Source of the DNA: Thauera carbonicopians | GTDB taxonomy: Bacteria > Pseudomonadota > Gammaproteobacteria > Burkholderiales > Rhodocyclaceae | DNA: 36,374 nt | Assembly: GCF_025699485.1 (NCBI RefSeq) | Contig: NZ_JANUXN010000028.1 | Span: 1 to 36,374, forward strand | Direction of reading: 5' to 3' | In this document: positions 26,605 through 35,625 of the stretch, piece by piece | How the letters are laid out: each line of letters starts with the position of its first letter | How positions within the stretch are numbered: the stretch's first letter is position 1 | Translations under genes and position numbers: made by a program | Notes under the pieces: generated by a model | The model's database searches: none | The model's input: only the letters and a program-made list of their open reading frames with translations | Told to the model about the DNA's origin: nothing

Positions 26605-27801
26605 TCAGCGCACGAGTGAGATGCCGATGCGCCACTGGCCGCCGTTGTCCTTGTCGTAGTCGAGCAGGGTTTCGCCGTAGCCACCGATGTACTGCAGATG
26701 CAGGAAGGCACCCACGCCCGAGAACACGCTGCGGCGCAGCGGCCAGGACAGATCGAACTGGCGGCGCATCTTGCCCGCCGTACCCCGGCGCAGCAGCGAC
26801 GTGAGCATCAGGCCATCGTCCCGGCCGTAGCGCAAGCCCAATTCGGCATAGCCACGGTAACGGGCGATATCTGGATTGTCCTCGCGGTCGAGATAGGTCC
26901 ATACCTTGGGTTCGAGGCCGAAATAGCTCACGCCGTCATCCAGGTAGTAGCGCCCCTCGGCCTTCAGGAACAAGGTGTCGATGCTGCGCGAATCCTCGTC
27001 GTCCTTGCCGTTCGATTCGTGCTCGTAGCCACCGGACAGGGCGACGAAGCCGCCGTGCGAAGGGTCGGAGATCAGCCAGCGGTAGAACAGCGAGGGACGG
27101 AAGCTGGTGTCGCGGAAAGGCTTCGAGTCCGACTGCAGGTCCCACAGCGAGGTCTGGGTGAAGCCGAAATAGAGGCCGCGCGCGACCGGGAAATGCTCGC
27201 CGACGACGCCCTGGTCGTCGAACATGCGATAACGGAAGCTGAACTGGAAGCGCGCCGAGACCGGGTCCTTGCCGCCGACGAGGAAATACATCGGCTCGTG
27301 GGCGGCAAGCGCCGAAGGCTGGACCGGCTCGCTCTGCGTCGTCGTCGCCGGAACGATGGTTCCGCTGCGCGCGAGGTTGTTCGACTGCGCAGTCTCCACC
27401 GGCGTGCGGAAGGCCGCTCCCGCGTCCATCACGATGCGGGCCGACGCCGCATCGGACAGCGACAGCGTGGCGAAACCGGTGACCTCGGCCGGCCAGTGGC
27501 CGAGATAGCGCCGCTGCCGCGTGCGCTCGTCGGTCGCAGTGGCGGCGACCAGTTCGAGCGCGATGCGCGGGCCGCCGTCGGGCAGTTCGATCTGCGCCGC
27601 CAGACGCTCCGGCAGCTCCGCCCCATCCGCCGGGCCGATGACCACGACGTCAAAGCTGCGACCCGGCACCACACGCGGCTCGGGCGATGCCAGCAGCCAC
27701 CCGTCCGCCATCGCGGGCAGGTTCGTCAGGCCCAGAATGCATGCGAGCATGCAGCGGGCGAGCGGGGCATGAAACATCTTCGAAGCTCGGCGGGGCGACA
27801 T
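26605..27801 (-). CDS. pldA: Outer-membrane phospholipase A (PldA/OMPLA family)
   Basis: A predicted outer-membrane beta-barrel phospholipase of 398 aa. It begins with a Sec signal peptide (hydrophobic core CMLACILGLTNLPAMA, cleavage near residue 32). An N-terminal region of about 130 residues not found in E. coli PldA comes before the barrel. The catalytic segment GGYEHESNGKDDEDSRSID has His261 and Ser263 in the family positions. The third position, Asn in E. coli (SWNR), is Asp275 here. The protein ends in WRIGISLVR, a terminal strand but without the usual aromatic last residue. Activity requires Ca-dependent dimerisation in characterised members. An alternative start at 27777 (MFHAPLARC) is equally plausible, since neither has a strong Shine-Dalgarno. 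The next gene on the strand is qor. Confidence 0.83.
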   Translation of the reverse strand: MSPRRASKMFHAPLARCMLACILGLTNLPAMADGWLLASPEPRVVPGRSFDVVVIGPADGAELPERLAAQIELPDGGPRIALELVAATATDERTRQRRYLGHWPAEVTGFATLSLSDAASARIVMDAGAAFRTPVETAQSNNLARSGTIVPATTTQSEPVQPSALAAHEPMYFLVGGKDPVSARFQFSFRYRMFDDQGVVGEHFPVARGLYFGFTQTSLWDLQSDSKPFRDTSFRPSLFYRWLISDPSHGGFVALSGGYEHESNGKDDEDSRSIDTLFLKAEGRYYLDDGVSYFGLEPKVWTYLDREDNPDIARYRGYAELGLRYGRDDGLMLTSLLRRGTAGKMRRQFDLSWPLRRSVFSGVGAFLHLQYIGGYGETLLDYDKDNGGQWRIGISLVR

Positions 27802-27883
27802 GGACAGTGCCGGACGGGCACGTTTTCGGTAGTTGATCGAGTAGCTGAGGGGGCGCCACCCGCGAAGATGGCGACCGGCAGCT

Positions 27884-30181
27884 TCAGCCCGCCTGTTCGG
27901 CGCGCGAGGCCTGCGCGTCCACCACCGCCAGGGCGGTCATGTTGACCAGGCGGCGCACCGTCGCCGAAGGCGTCACGATATGCACCGGCTTGGCCGCGCC
28001 GAGCAGGATCGGCCCCACCGACACACCGTCGCCGTTGGCGATCTTCATCAGGTTGAAGGAGATGTTGGCGGCGTCGAGGTTGGGCATCACCAGCAGGTTG
28101 GCTTCGCCCTTGAGGCGCGAATCCGGGTGCAGGTTGTCGCGGATTTCCTCGGACAGCGCCGCATCGCCGTGCATCTCGCCATCGAGATTCAGGTCGGGAG
28201 CGGTTTCGCGCAGGATCTCGCAGGCACGGCGCATCTTGCGTGCCGACGCCGAAGTCGAGCTGCCGAAGCTGGAATGCGACAGCAGCGCGACGCCGGGTTC
28301 GATACCGAAGCGGCGCAATTCGTTGGCCGCCATCAGCGCAATGTCGGCCACCTCTTCGGCGCTCGGATTCTCGTTGACGTAGGTGTCCGTGATCGCGAGC
28401 ATGCGCTTGGTCAGCAGCAGCAGGTTCATCGCCGCGAACTGCTTGGCGCCGGGCGCCAGACCGATGACATCCCCGACCTGCTTCAGGTGGTAATCGTAGG
28501 AGCCGAAGGTGCCGCACACCAGCGCGTCGGCATCGCCACGGCGCAGCAGCATGGCGCCGATCAGCGTGGTGTCGCGCCGGATCTTGGCCTTGGCCAGTTC
28601 GGGCGTGACGCCGTCGCGGCTCATCAACTGGTAGTACTCGGTCCACAGTTCGCGATAGCGCGGATCGGACTCCGAATTGACGATGTCGAAATCGCGTTCG
28701 GGCACGAGGTTGAGGCCGATCTTCTTGATCCGCATCTCGATCACTTCCGGGCGCCCGATCAGGATCGGCCGCGCCAGCCCTTCGTCGAGCACCACACGCA
28801 CCGCATGCAGTACGCGCTCCTCTTCGCCTTCGGCGTAGATCACGCGCTTCTGCTCGATCGGCACCCGCTTGGCGGCGGAGAACACCGGCTTCATGACCAT
28901 GCCGGACTGATAGACGAAGGCGTTCAGGCCCGACACGTAGGCGTCGAAATCCTCGATCGGCTTGGTTGCCACGCCCGAATCCATCGCTGCCTTCGCCACC
29001 GCCGGCGCGATCTTGACGATCAGGCGCGGATCGAAGGGCTTGGGAATGATGTACTCGGGGCCGAAGCTCAGTTCCTGGCCGCCGTAGGCGCTGGCGACGA
29101 CGTCGCTCGCTTCGGCCTCGGCCAGTTCGGCGATCGCCTTCACGCAGGCGAGCTTCATCTCCTCGTTGATCGTGGTCGCGCCGACGTCGAGCGCACCGCG
29201 GAAGATGAAGGGGAAGCACAATACGTTATTGACCTGGTTCGGGAAGTCCGAACGGCCGGTGGCGACGATGCAGTCGGGACGCACGGCCTTGGCGTCGGCC
29301 GGCAGGATCTCGGGGTTCGGGTTGGCGAGCGCGAAGATCAGCGGCTTGTCGGCCATCCTCGCCACCATTTCGGGCTTCAGCACGCCGGCGGTCGACAGGC
29401 CGAGGAAGATGTCGGCGCCCTCGATCACTTCACCCAGCGTGCGGGCAGCGGTCTGCTGCGCATAGCGGGCCTTGGTCGGCTCCATGTTGGCCTCGCGGCC
29501 TTCGTAGATCACGCCCTTGGAGTCGCAGACGTAGATGTTCTCGCGCCTGAGGCCGACGCTGACCATCAGGTCGAGGCAGGCGATGGCGGCCGCGCCGGCG
29601 CCGGAGCACACCAGCTTGACCTCGGCGATGTCCTTGCCCACCACCTTCAGGCCGTTGATCAGGCCGGAGGCCGAGATGATCGCCGTGCCGTGCTGGTCGT
29701 CGTGGAAGACCGGGATCTTCATGCGCTCGCGCAGCTTCTTCTCGATGTAGAAGCACTCAGGCGCCTTGATGTCCTCCAGGTTGATGCCGCCCAGCGTCGG
29801 CTCGAGCGAGGCGATGATGTCGATCAGCTTGTCGGGGTCGTTCTCGGCCAGTTCGATGTCGAAGACGTCGATGTTGGCGAACTTCTTGAACAGGCAGCCC
29901 TTGCCTTCCATGACCGGCTTGGACGCCAGCGGGCCGATGTTGCCCAGGCCAAGCACCGCGGTGCCGTTGGTGACCACGGCCACCAGGTTGCCGCGGCTGG
30001 TCAGTTCGAAGGCTTCGGCCGGATCGGCGACGATCGCATCGCAGGCCGCGGCCACGCCGGGCGAATAGGCCAGCGCGAGGTCGCGCTGGTTGGTCAGGCC
30101 CTTGGTCGGGACGACCGAAATCTTGCCCCGCGTCGGCGAACGGTGGTAATCGAGCGCAGCAGCGATGAAATCCTGATCCAT
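27884..30181 (-). CDS. maeB: NADP-dependent malic enzyme with phosphotransacetylase-like domain
   Basis: A 765-aa MaeB-type enzyme that decarboxylates malate to pyruvate with NADP. The malic domain (about 15-160) carries [20 protein letters not shown] with the catalytic tyrosine, [32 protein letters not shown], and the metal-binding [11 protein letters not shown]. The Rossmann domain has [21 protein letters not shown]. From about residue 430 a phosphotransacetylase-like domain follows ([37 protein letters not shown]), which is regulatory (acetyl-CoA) in E. coli MaeB and lacks Pta activity. Length matches E. coli MaeB (759 aa). The start at 30181 follows GAGGGG. The frame's upstream ATG at 30268 has no coding support. 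It is transcribed away from parA. Confidence 0.96.
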   Translation of the reverse strand: MDQDFIAAALDYHRSPTRGKISVVPTKGLTNQRDLALAYSPGVAAACDAIVADPAEAFELTSRGNLVAVVTNGTAVLGLGNIGPLASKPVMEGKGCLFKKFANIDVFDIELAENDPDKLIDIIASLEPTLGGINLEDIKAPECFYIEKKLRERMKIPVFHDDQHGTAIISASGLINGLKVVGKDIAEVKLVCSGAGAAAIACLDLMVSVGLRRENIYVCDSKGVIYEGREANMEPTKARYAQQTAARTLGEVIEGADIFLGLSTAGVLKPEMVARMADKPLIFALANPNPEILPADAKAVRPDCIVATGRSDFPNQVNNVLCFPFIFRGALDVGATTINEEMKLACVKAIAELAEAEASDVVASAYGGQELSFGPEYIIPKPFDPRLIVKIAPAVAKAAMDSGVATKPIEDFDAYVSGLNAFVYQSGMVMKPVFSAAKRVPIEQKRVIYAEGEEERVLHAVRVVLDEGLARPILIGRPEVIEMRIKKIGLNLVPERDFDIVNSESDPRYRELWTEYYQLMSRDGVTPELAKAKIRRDTTLIGAMLLRRGDADALVCGTFGSYDYHLKQVGDVIGLAPGAKQFAAMNLLLLTKRMLAITDTYVNENPSAEEVADIALMAANELRRFGIEPGVALLSHSSFGSSTSASARKMRRACEILRETAPDLNLDGEMHGDAALSEEIRDNLHPDSRLKGEANLLVMPNLDAANISFNLMKIANGDGVSVGPILLGAAKPVHIVTPSATVRRLVNMTALAVVDAQASRAEQAG

Positions 30182-30487
30182 GTTTGGTCCCCTCTTGGAA
30201 TGAGTGTGTTTTGTGAGCCGTGGCGAGCGCTGCCGCCCGCCGTATCGCGCTGCCCGGGAAAAGCGCACGCAGTTCCGCCATCCGGACAGGCTCGTTCTTT
30301 AGTTGTTCGGCGCTCCACCCCACCGGCCGCTCTTGTCGGTCGCGGGACGCCCGGAAATTGACGTCGCGGAAGTTTAGCGCAGCACACAGGCCTTTGACAC
30401 AGGGGTTTTGCTGATATCCACTATCCGCAAACCCCCTTCCCATGCCGCTTTTTGGCAGAATGCGGGCTCCGACCGAGGGAGTGAAGA
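30182..30487. promoter_or_regulatory. Divergent maeB-parA regulatory gap with an inverted repeat
   Basis: This 306-bp gene-free stretch separates maeB and parA. Near parA, TTGACA (30394-30399) is a consensus -35, with -10-like TATCCA (30415-30420) at a short 15-bp spacing. An inverted repeat overlaps this promoter: GGGGTTTTGC (30402-30411) against GCAAACCCCC (30427-30436), 9 of 10 positions complementary, with 15 bases between. It looks like an operator or attenuating hairpin for parA. The parA ATG follows GAGGGAGTGAAGA. I see no small gene or RNA that I could defend in the rest. Confidence 0.45.
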
Positions 30488-31267
30488 ATGCGACGCGTGG
30501 TATTCAATCAGAAAGGCGGCGTGGGCAAATCGACCATCACCTGCAATCTGGCGGCAATCAGCGCCCAGCAGGGCAAGCGCACACTGGTCGTCGACCTGGA
30601 CCCGCAGGGCAACTCCACCCAGTACCTGCTCGGCGCCTCGGCCGAGGATCTGGATGCCACGCTGGCCGACTTCTTCGACCAGACGCTGAACTTCAAGCTC
30701 AACCCGCGCGACACTTCCGACTTCGTCGTCGCCACGCCCTTCGAGCACCTGCACGTGATGCCCTCGCACCCGCTGCTCGAAGAACTGCAGGGCAAGCTGG
30801 AGTCGCGCTACAAGATCTACAAGCTGCGCGATGCGCTCGAAGAGCTGGCGGACGATTTCGACTGCGTCTTCATCGACACGCCGCCTGCCTTGAACTTCTT
30901 CACCCGCTCGGCGCTGATCGCCGCCGATGCCTGCCTGATCCCGTTCGATTGCGACGAATTCTCGCGCAAGGCGCTGTATTCGCTGCTGGAGAACGTGCAG
31001 GAGATCAAATCCGACCACAACCGCGAGCTGCAGGTGGAAGGCATCGTCGTCAACCAGTTCCAGCCGCGTGCCAGCCTGCCGCAGAAAGTGGTGCAGGAAC
31101 TGATCGACGAAGGCCTGCCGGTGCTGCAGCCTTATCTGTCCGCCTCGGTCAGGATCAAGGAGTCGCACGAGCAGGCGAAGCCGATGATCCACCTCGATCC
31201 CAAGCACAAGCTGTCGCAGGAATTCGTCGCCCTGCACGACACCCTGGCGCGCAAGTACGGCGCCTGA
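30488..31267 (+). CDS. Orphan ParA-family ATPase
   Basis: A 259-aa ParA/MinD-superfamily ATPase. The deviant Walker A KGGVGKST is at 9-16 (signature Lys9, catalytic Lys14). Switch I is in VVDLDPQGNSTQYLLG, and Walker B is DCVFIDTPPALNFFTRSAL. CLIPFDCDEFSRKALYSLLENV is also ParA-like. It has no N-terminal helix-turn-helix, unlike P1-type plasmid ParA, and resembles the short chromosomal/type Ib form. No parB gene or recognisable parS site lies next to it. It is therefore an orphan that may position a cargo other than the chromosome, such as chemoreceptors, storage granules or another complex. It stands alone between maeB (divergent) and a LysR gene (convergent). The cargo is unknown. Confidence 0.85.
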   Translation: MRRVVFNQKGGVGKSTITCNLAAISAQQGKRTLVVDLDPQGNSTQYLLGASAEDLDATLADFFDQTLNFKLNPRDTSDFVVATPFEHLHVMPSHPLLEELQGKLESRYKIYKLRDALEELADDFDCVFIDTPPALNFFTRSALIAADACLIPFDCDEFSRKALYSLLENVQEIKSDHNRELQVEGIVVNQFQPRASLPQKVVQELIDEGLPVLQPYLSASVRIKESHEQAKPMIHLDPKHKLSQEFVALHDTLARKYGA

Positions 31268-31327
31268 CGGCACGGAGAGGCAAAGAGCCCCTGCTTCCGA
31301 TGGCAAGGAGTGCCGGCGCCTACCGTG

Positions 31328-32227
31328 TCAGACCCCGGGGTCGGGAATCCGCAGCCGCAGCCGCTCGGCCATCCAGTCGATGAACAAGCGCACCCGGGAC
31401 GACAGCAGCCGCGAATGCGGATACACCAGTTGCACCGGCAGCTCGGGCGGCTCGAATTCCCGCAGCAGGCGGACCAGTTGCCCGTCGGCCAGTTCGGCGG
31501 CGACTTGGTAATGCAGCAGCCGGGCGATGCCGAGCCCCTGCACGCAGGCCAGGCTGGCAGCCTGGACCTGGTTGGTGCCCAGGCGAGCCGGCACGGGCAC
31601 GGTCAGGGCCTCGCCGCCGTCGATGAAATGCCACTCTCCGCCCTGCTGGGCGAAGACGATGCAGTCATGTTCGCGCAACGCGGATGGGTGCGGAAGCTGC
31701 CCGGCCGCACGCAGGTAGTCCGGGCTGGCACACACCACATGCCGCGTCCTGCCCAGCGGCACCGCCACCATCGACGAATCGGGCAATTGTCCGATCCTGA
31801 CGGCGAGGTCCAGCCCTTCTTCCAGCAGATCGACCATGCGGTCGAGCAGGATCAGTTCCACCCGCATCGCCGGATGCTGCGCCAGGAAGGCATTGACCAG
31901 CGGCGCGACATGGCGGCGGCCGAACTCGACCGGCGCGGTCAGGCGCAGCAGGCCGCCGGGGCTGTGCCGGCGCGCATCGAAGCTGTGCTCGATCTCGTCG
32001 AACTCGGCCAGGATGCGGCGGCTCCAGGCGAGGAATTCCGCGCCCTCGTCGGTCAAGGCCAGGCGCCGGGTATTGCGGTTCAGCAGGCGCACGCCAAGGT
32101 GTTTTTCCAGCGCCGCCAGGCTGCGCACCACCGACGCGGCAGACTGCCCCGACGCCCCTGCAGCCGCACTCAGGCTGCCGGCATCGACGATGCGCACGAA
32201 GGTTGCCATCGCTTTCAGTTTGTCCAT
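31328..32227 (-). CDS. LysR-family transcriptional regulator
   Basis: A 299-aa LTTR with an N-terminal winged helix (about 1-60: MATFVRIVDAGSLSAAAGASGQSAASVVRSLAALEKHLGVRLLNRNTRRLALTDEG) and a C-terminal periplasmic-binding-like effector domain (about 90-295). The recognition-helix region is unusually rich in Ser and Ala. The CrgA/PecT-like subgroup is suggested by LLRLTAPVEFGRRHVAPLVNAFL. It is divergent from the VOC-GST pair, with a T-N11-A dyad in the gap, the usual sign that an LTTR controls its neighbour and itself. The start at 32227 follows AAAGGCGAG. A second in-frame ATG six codons in is possible. The effector is unknown. Confidence 0.9.
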   Translation of the reverse strand: MDKLKAMATFVRIVDAGSLSAAAGASGQSAASVVRSLAALEKHLGVRLLNRNTRRLALTDEGAEFLAWSRRILAEFDEIEHSFDARRHSPGGLLRLTAPVEFGRRHVAPLVNAFLAQHPAMRVELILLDRMVDLLEEGLDLAVRIGQLPDSSMVAVPLGRTRHVVCASPDYLRAAGQLPHPSALREHDCIVFAQQGGEWHFIDGGEALTVPVPARLGTNQVQAASLACVQGLGIARLLHYQVAAELADGQLVRLLREFEPPELPVQLVYPHSRLLSSRVRLFIDWMAERLRLRIPDPGV

Positions 32228-32244
32228 CGCTCGCCTTTCATTTG

Positions 32245-32257
32245 TGCGTCGAACGCA
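32245..32257. promoter_or_regulatory. T-N11-A dyad in the LysR/VOC divergent gap
   Basis: Perfect 5-bp arms TGCGT (32245-32249) and ACGCA (32253-32257) around CGA form a T-N11-A element, the generic LysR-type recognition motif. It lies 18 bp upstream of the lysR start and 87 bp before the VOC start, so it is a good candidate for the regulator's binding site. Confidence 0.5.
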
Positions 32258-32343
32258 ATGGTGTTGTCAGCCCGGCGGCATTGATGGCACACGCCAGGGC
32301 GCCGACACTCGTTCCCGTCCCGACACCGCCGCCGATTCTCGAC

Positions 32344-32832
32344 ATGAACGCAGCCGCTTCCCCGATCGTGCCCCCACCGAGCATCCCGTCGCCGCCCGGC
32401 GCGGCGCGCTGCCCGGCCCGCATCCTGGCCTACGACCATGTCGGCATCCGCGTCAGCGACCGCCGCCGCGCGCTCGATTTCTACCAGGCGCTCGGCTTTG
32501 CCGAAAGCCTGCGCTTTCCCGAGCACGAAGCCAACGAGATGCTGAGCCCGGACGGCGTGCGCATCAACCTGATCTTCAATGCCGCGCGCCGGCCCGATGC
32601 GCGCAACGTGCTGCTCGACGAACCCGTCAAGCTGCCGGGCATGACCCATCCGGCTTTCATCGTGGACGACCTCGGCGCACTGCAGGCCTGGCTGCACCAG
32701 CGACGCATCGCCGTCACCGAAGGGCCGCATCACATCGGCCCGCGCCGCATCGCGCTGTTCATCCGCGACCCGGACGGCAACGTGCTCGAATTCAACCAAC
32801 TGATGGACCACCCCGAAGGAGACAGAACATGA
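32344..32832 (+). CDS. VOC-family (glyoxalase/bleomycin-resistance fold) protein
   Basis: A 162-aa vicinal-oxygen-chelate protein. The paired beta-alpha-beta modules are visible: ILAYDHVGIRVSDRRRALDFYQALGF with the first metal-ligand His, SPDGVRINLIFN, then GMTHPAFIVDDLGALQAWLHQRRIAV with a second His. RIALFIRDPDGNVLEFNQL carries the Glu ligand. Substrate could be a glutathione adduct, because the next gene, which overlaps by 4 bp (ATGA), encodes a glutathione S-transferase. The first 25 or so residues are proline-rich and unlike the family, so the start is uncertain. An ATG at 32284 is an alternative and neither has a strong Shine-Dalgarno. Exact chemistry cannot be assigned. Confidence 0.82.
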   Translation: MNAAASPIVPPPSIPSPPGAARCPARILAYDHVGIRVSDRRRALDFYQALGFAESLRFPEHEANEMLSPDGVRINLIFNAARRPDARNVLLDEPVKLPGMTHPAFIVDDLGALQAWLHQRRIAVTEGPHHIGPRRIALFIRDPDGNVLEFNQLMDHPEGDRT

Positions 32833-33422
32833 AACTCTACGATCTGGAACTGTCCGGCAATTGCTACAAGGTCAGGCTGTTCGCGGCACTGGCGAACATC
32901 GAGCTGGAGATCGTGCCGGTCGATTTCCTCGGCGGCGAACACAAGCGCCCGCCGCTGACCGAACTCAACCCCTGGGGCGAACTGCCCATCCTGGTCGACG
33001 GCGAGCGGGTGCTGCGCGATTCGCAGGCCATCCTGGTCTATCTCGCCGGCACTTACGGCGGCGCGGCATGGTGGCCGGCCGAAGCTCATCTGCAGGCCGA
33101 GATCGTGCAATGGCTGTCCACCGCGGCGAACGAAATCCAGCATGGCCCCGCGTCCGCCCGCTTGGTGGACAAGTTCGGCTACGCCATCGACAAGGCCGGC
33201 ACCCTGGCCAAGGCCGCCCGCATCCTGCCGCTGCTCGACGCCCATCTCGCCGAGCGGGACTGGCTGGCGCTGTCGCGCCCCACCATCGCCGACTGCGCGG
33301 TGTTCCCCTATGTCGCGCTGGCGCCGGAAGGCGGCATCGAGCTGGCGCCCTACCCCAACATCCTGCGCTGGATCGAGCGCGTCAAGCGCCTGCCGGGTTA
33401 TCTCGCGATGCCCGGCACCTGA
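32829..33422 (+). CDS. Glutathione S-transferase family protein
   Basis: A 197-aa GST. The thioredoxin-like N-terminal domain (about 1-78) begins MKLYDLELSGNCYKVRLFAALANIELEIVPVDF. Likely glutathione-activating residues are among Ser9/Asn11/Cys12. It also has the cis-proline segment GELPILVD and the gamma-glutamyl-binding DSQAILVYLA. An all-helical C-terminal domain (about 88-197) follows, with SRPTIADCAVFPYVALA (the N-capping box with Asp). The start overlaps the VOC stop by 4 bp. The pairing with a VOC enzyme and a divergent LysR gene suggests detoxification of an electrophile or breakdown of a glutathione-conjugated compound. It is convergent with uvrD, 7 bp away, with no terminator visible. 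Confidence 0.9.
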   Translation: MKLYDLELSGNCYKVRLFAALANIELEIVPVDFLGGEHKRPPLTELNPWGELPILVDGERVLRDSQAILVYLAGTYGGAAWWPAEAHLQAEIVQWLSTAANEIQHGPASARLVDKFGYAIDKAGTLAKAARILPLLDAHLAERDWLALSRPTIADCAVFPYVALAPEGGIELAPYPNILRWIERVKRLPGYLAMPGT

Positions 33423-33429
33423 GCGCAGC

Positions 33430-35625
33430 TCAGGCCGGATCCAGCTTCGCCACTGCCAGCAGCAGCCATTTCATGCCGGCCGAGCCGAAGTTGATCTGCA
33501 CCTTGGCGTCGCTGCCGCTGCCCTCGGCGGCGACGATCACGCCCTGGCCGAAGCGGGCGTGGTTGACCGTTTGGCCGATGCGCAGGCCGTTGGGCAAGGC
33601 AGCGGTGGCCGGACGCGCCATCTGGGCGGAAGCGGCGGACGGCTTGAAGTAGCCGCCGGCGCCGCCCGCCGCCGAACGCGGGCTGGGCGGCGTCAGCCAT
33701 TTCGTCAGCTCGGCGGGAATCTCCTCGAGGAAGCGCGAGCGCAGGTTGTAGCGCGTCTGACCGTGCAGCATGCGGCTCTGGGCGAAGGACAGGTACAGCC
33801 GCTCGCGCGCCCGCGTCACCGCGACATACATCAAGCGGCGCTCTTCCTCCAGGCCGTCGGTCTCGAGGATGCTGTTCTCGTGCGGGAACAGCCCCTCTTC
33901 CAGCCCGGACAGGAAGACGACGTTGAACTCCAGCCCCTTGGCCGAATGCACCGTCATCAGTTGCACCGCGTCGGCGCCCTGGTCGGCCTGGTGGTCGCCC
34001 GCCTCGAGCGAGGCATGGGCGAGGAAGTCGGCCAGCAAGGCGTGATCCTGCGCCTGCCCGGCCTCTTCTGCAGGCTGGAACTCGGCAAGGAAGTTGGCCG
34101 CGGCGCTCACCAGTTCGTCCAGGTTCTCCAGCCGCTCCTGGCCCTCCTTGTCGGCCTTGTAGTGCGCACGCAGGCCGCTGATGTCCAGCACGTGGTCGAC
34201 CAGTTCCGGCAGCGGCAAACTGGTCGTGTCGCGCCGCATGTCCTCGATCAGGCGCACGAACTGGCCGAGCACCGTTCCCGGCTTGCCGGAAAGATGCGGC
34301 ACAGCGGCGTACAGGCTGGAGTTCCAGGTGCGCGCGGCGTCGCCCAGCACTTCCAGCGTGCGCGCGCCGATGCCGCGGGTGGGGAAATTGACCACGCGGG
34401 CGAACGAAGTGTCGTCGTCCGGGTTGGCGATCAGGCGCAGGTAGGCGAGCGCGTGCTTGATCTCCTGGCGCTCGAAGAAGCGCAGGCCGCCATAAACGCG
34501 GTAGGGGATGCCGGCCGAGAACAGCTGGTGCTCCAGCACCCGCGACTGCGCGTTCGAACGGTACAGCAGCGCGATCTCGCTGCGCTGGGCGCCATCGCGC
34601 ACCAGCGACTGGATCTCCTCGACGACCCAGCGCGCCTCGTCGCCATCCGAATACGACTCGAACACCCGGATCGGCTCGCCCGCGCCCTGGTCGGTCCACA
34701 GGTTCTTGCCGAGCCGGTTGCTGTTGTGGCGGATGATGGCGTTGGCGGCATCGAGGATGTTGCTGTGCGAACGGTAGTTCTGCTCCAGCCGGATCACGTT
34801 CTGTACGCGGAACTCGCGCTCGAAGTCGCGCATGTTGCCCACTTCGGCGCCGCGGAAGCGGTAGATGCTCTGGTCGTCGTCGCCGACGCAGAACATCGCC
34901 GCGCCGCCTTCGCGCCCTTCGTCGGCGAACTGCTTCAGCCAGCGGTACTGCAGGCGGTTGGTGTCCTGGAATTCATCGACTAGGATGTGGCGGAAACGGC
35001 GCTGGTAATGACGGCGCAGCGGCTCGTTGCGTTCGAGCAGCTCGTAGCTGCGCAGCAGCAGCTCCGCGAAATCCACAACAGACTCACGCTGGCACTGTGC
35101 TTCATACTCCTGGTAAAGCTGGACGCGCAGCCGGGTGTAGTCGTCCCAGGCCTCGACCGCATGCGGGCGAAGCCCGGCTTCCTTCTGGCCGTTGATGAAG
35201 TGCTGCAGCTCGCGCGGCGGGAATTTCTCGTCGTCGACGTTCAGCGTCTTCAGCAGGCGTTTGATTGCGGCAAGCTGGTCGCCCGAATCGAGGATCTGGA
35301 ACAGCTGCGGCAGCCCGGCGTCGCGGTGGTGCGCACGCAGCAGGCGATTGGCCAGGCCGTGGAAAGTGCCGATCCACATGCCGCGGGTGTTCACCGGCAG
35401 CATCGCCGTCAGGCGGGCGAGCATTTCCTTGGCCGCCTTGTTGGTGAATGTAACCGCCAGGATGCCGGCCGGATCGACCTGGCCGGACTGGATCAGCCAG
35501 GCGATGCGGGTCGTCAGCACCCGCGTCTTGCCCGAGCCGGCGCCTGCCAGGATCAGGGCGTGCTGCGGCGGCAGGCTGACTGCCTGCAGTTGTTCGGTAT
35601 TGAGATTGGCGAGCAGGTTGGACAT
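33430..35625 (-). CDS. uvrD: UvrD/PcrA-type superfamily 1A DNA helicase
   Basis: A 731-aa 3'-5' helicase for nucleotide excision and mismatch repair (E. coli UvrD 720 aa). Motifs in order: Q-motif LNTEQLQAV (8-16), Walker A AGAGSGKT (27-34), Ia AVTFTNKAAKEM, Walker B ILVDEFQDTNRLQY, III GDDDQSIYRFRGAEVGNM, IV RLEQNYRSHSNIL, V LMTVHSAKGLEFNVVFLSGLEEGLFPHEN and VI EEERRLMYVAVTRARERLYL. A C-terminal Tudor-like segment (GLRIGQTVNHARFGQGVIV) that can contact RNA polymerase is present. UvrD is preferred to Rep because of this tail. The start at 35625 follows AAGGAG and gives MSNLLANLNTEQLQAV. The frame stays open to 35766 without family similarity. Confidence 0.94.
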   Translation of the reverse strand: MSNLLANLNTEQLQAVSLPPQHALILAGAGSGKTRVLTTRIAWLIQSGQVDPAGILAVTFTNKAAKEMLARLTAMLPVNTRGMWIGTFHGLANRLLRAHHRDAGLPQLFQILDSGDQLAAIKRLLKTLNVDDEKFPPRELQHFINGQKEAGLRPHAVEAWDDYTRLRVQLYQEYEAQCQRESVVDFAELLLRSYELLERNEPLRRHYQRRFRHILVDEFQDTNRLQYRWLKQFADEGREGGAAMFCVGDDDQSIYRFRGAEVGNMRDFEREFRVQNVIRLEQNYRSHSNILDAANAIIRHNSNRLGKNLWTDQGAGEPIRVFESYSDGDEARWVVEEIQSLVRDGAQRSEIALLYRSNAQSRVLEHQLFSAGIPYRVYGGLRFFERQEIKHALAYLRLIANPDDDTSFARVVNFPTRGIGARTLEVLGDAARTWNSSLYAAVPHLSGKPGTVLGQFVRLIEDMRRDTTSLPLPELVDHVLDISGLRAHYKADKEGQERLENLDELVSAAANFLAEFQPAEEAGQAQDHALLADFLAHASLEAGDHQADQGADAVQLMTVHSAKGLEFNVVFLSGLEEGLFPHENSILETDGLEEERRLMYVAVTRARERLYLSFAQSRMLHGQTRYNLRSRFLEEIPAELTKWLTPPSPRSAAGGAGGYFKPSAASAQMARPATAALPNGLRIGQTVNHARFGQGVIVAAEGSGSDAKVQINFGSAGMKWLLLAVAKLDPA

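Noticed and set aside
22578-26804. 1408-codon plus-strand open frame across dnaE, qor and part of pldA
   Set aside because: It runs antisense through three well-recognised genes, has shadow-type composition and no recognisable domain.
27980-30361. 793-codon open frame antisense to maeB
   Set aside because: Same shadow pattern, with no motif or plausible start signal, while maeB itself shows full malic-enzyme and Pta-like domains.
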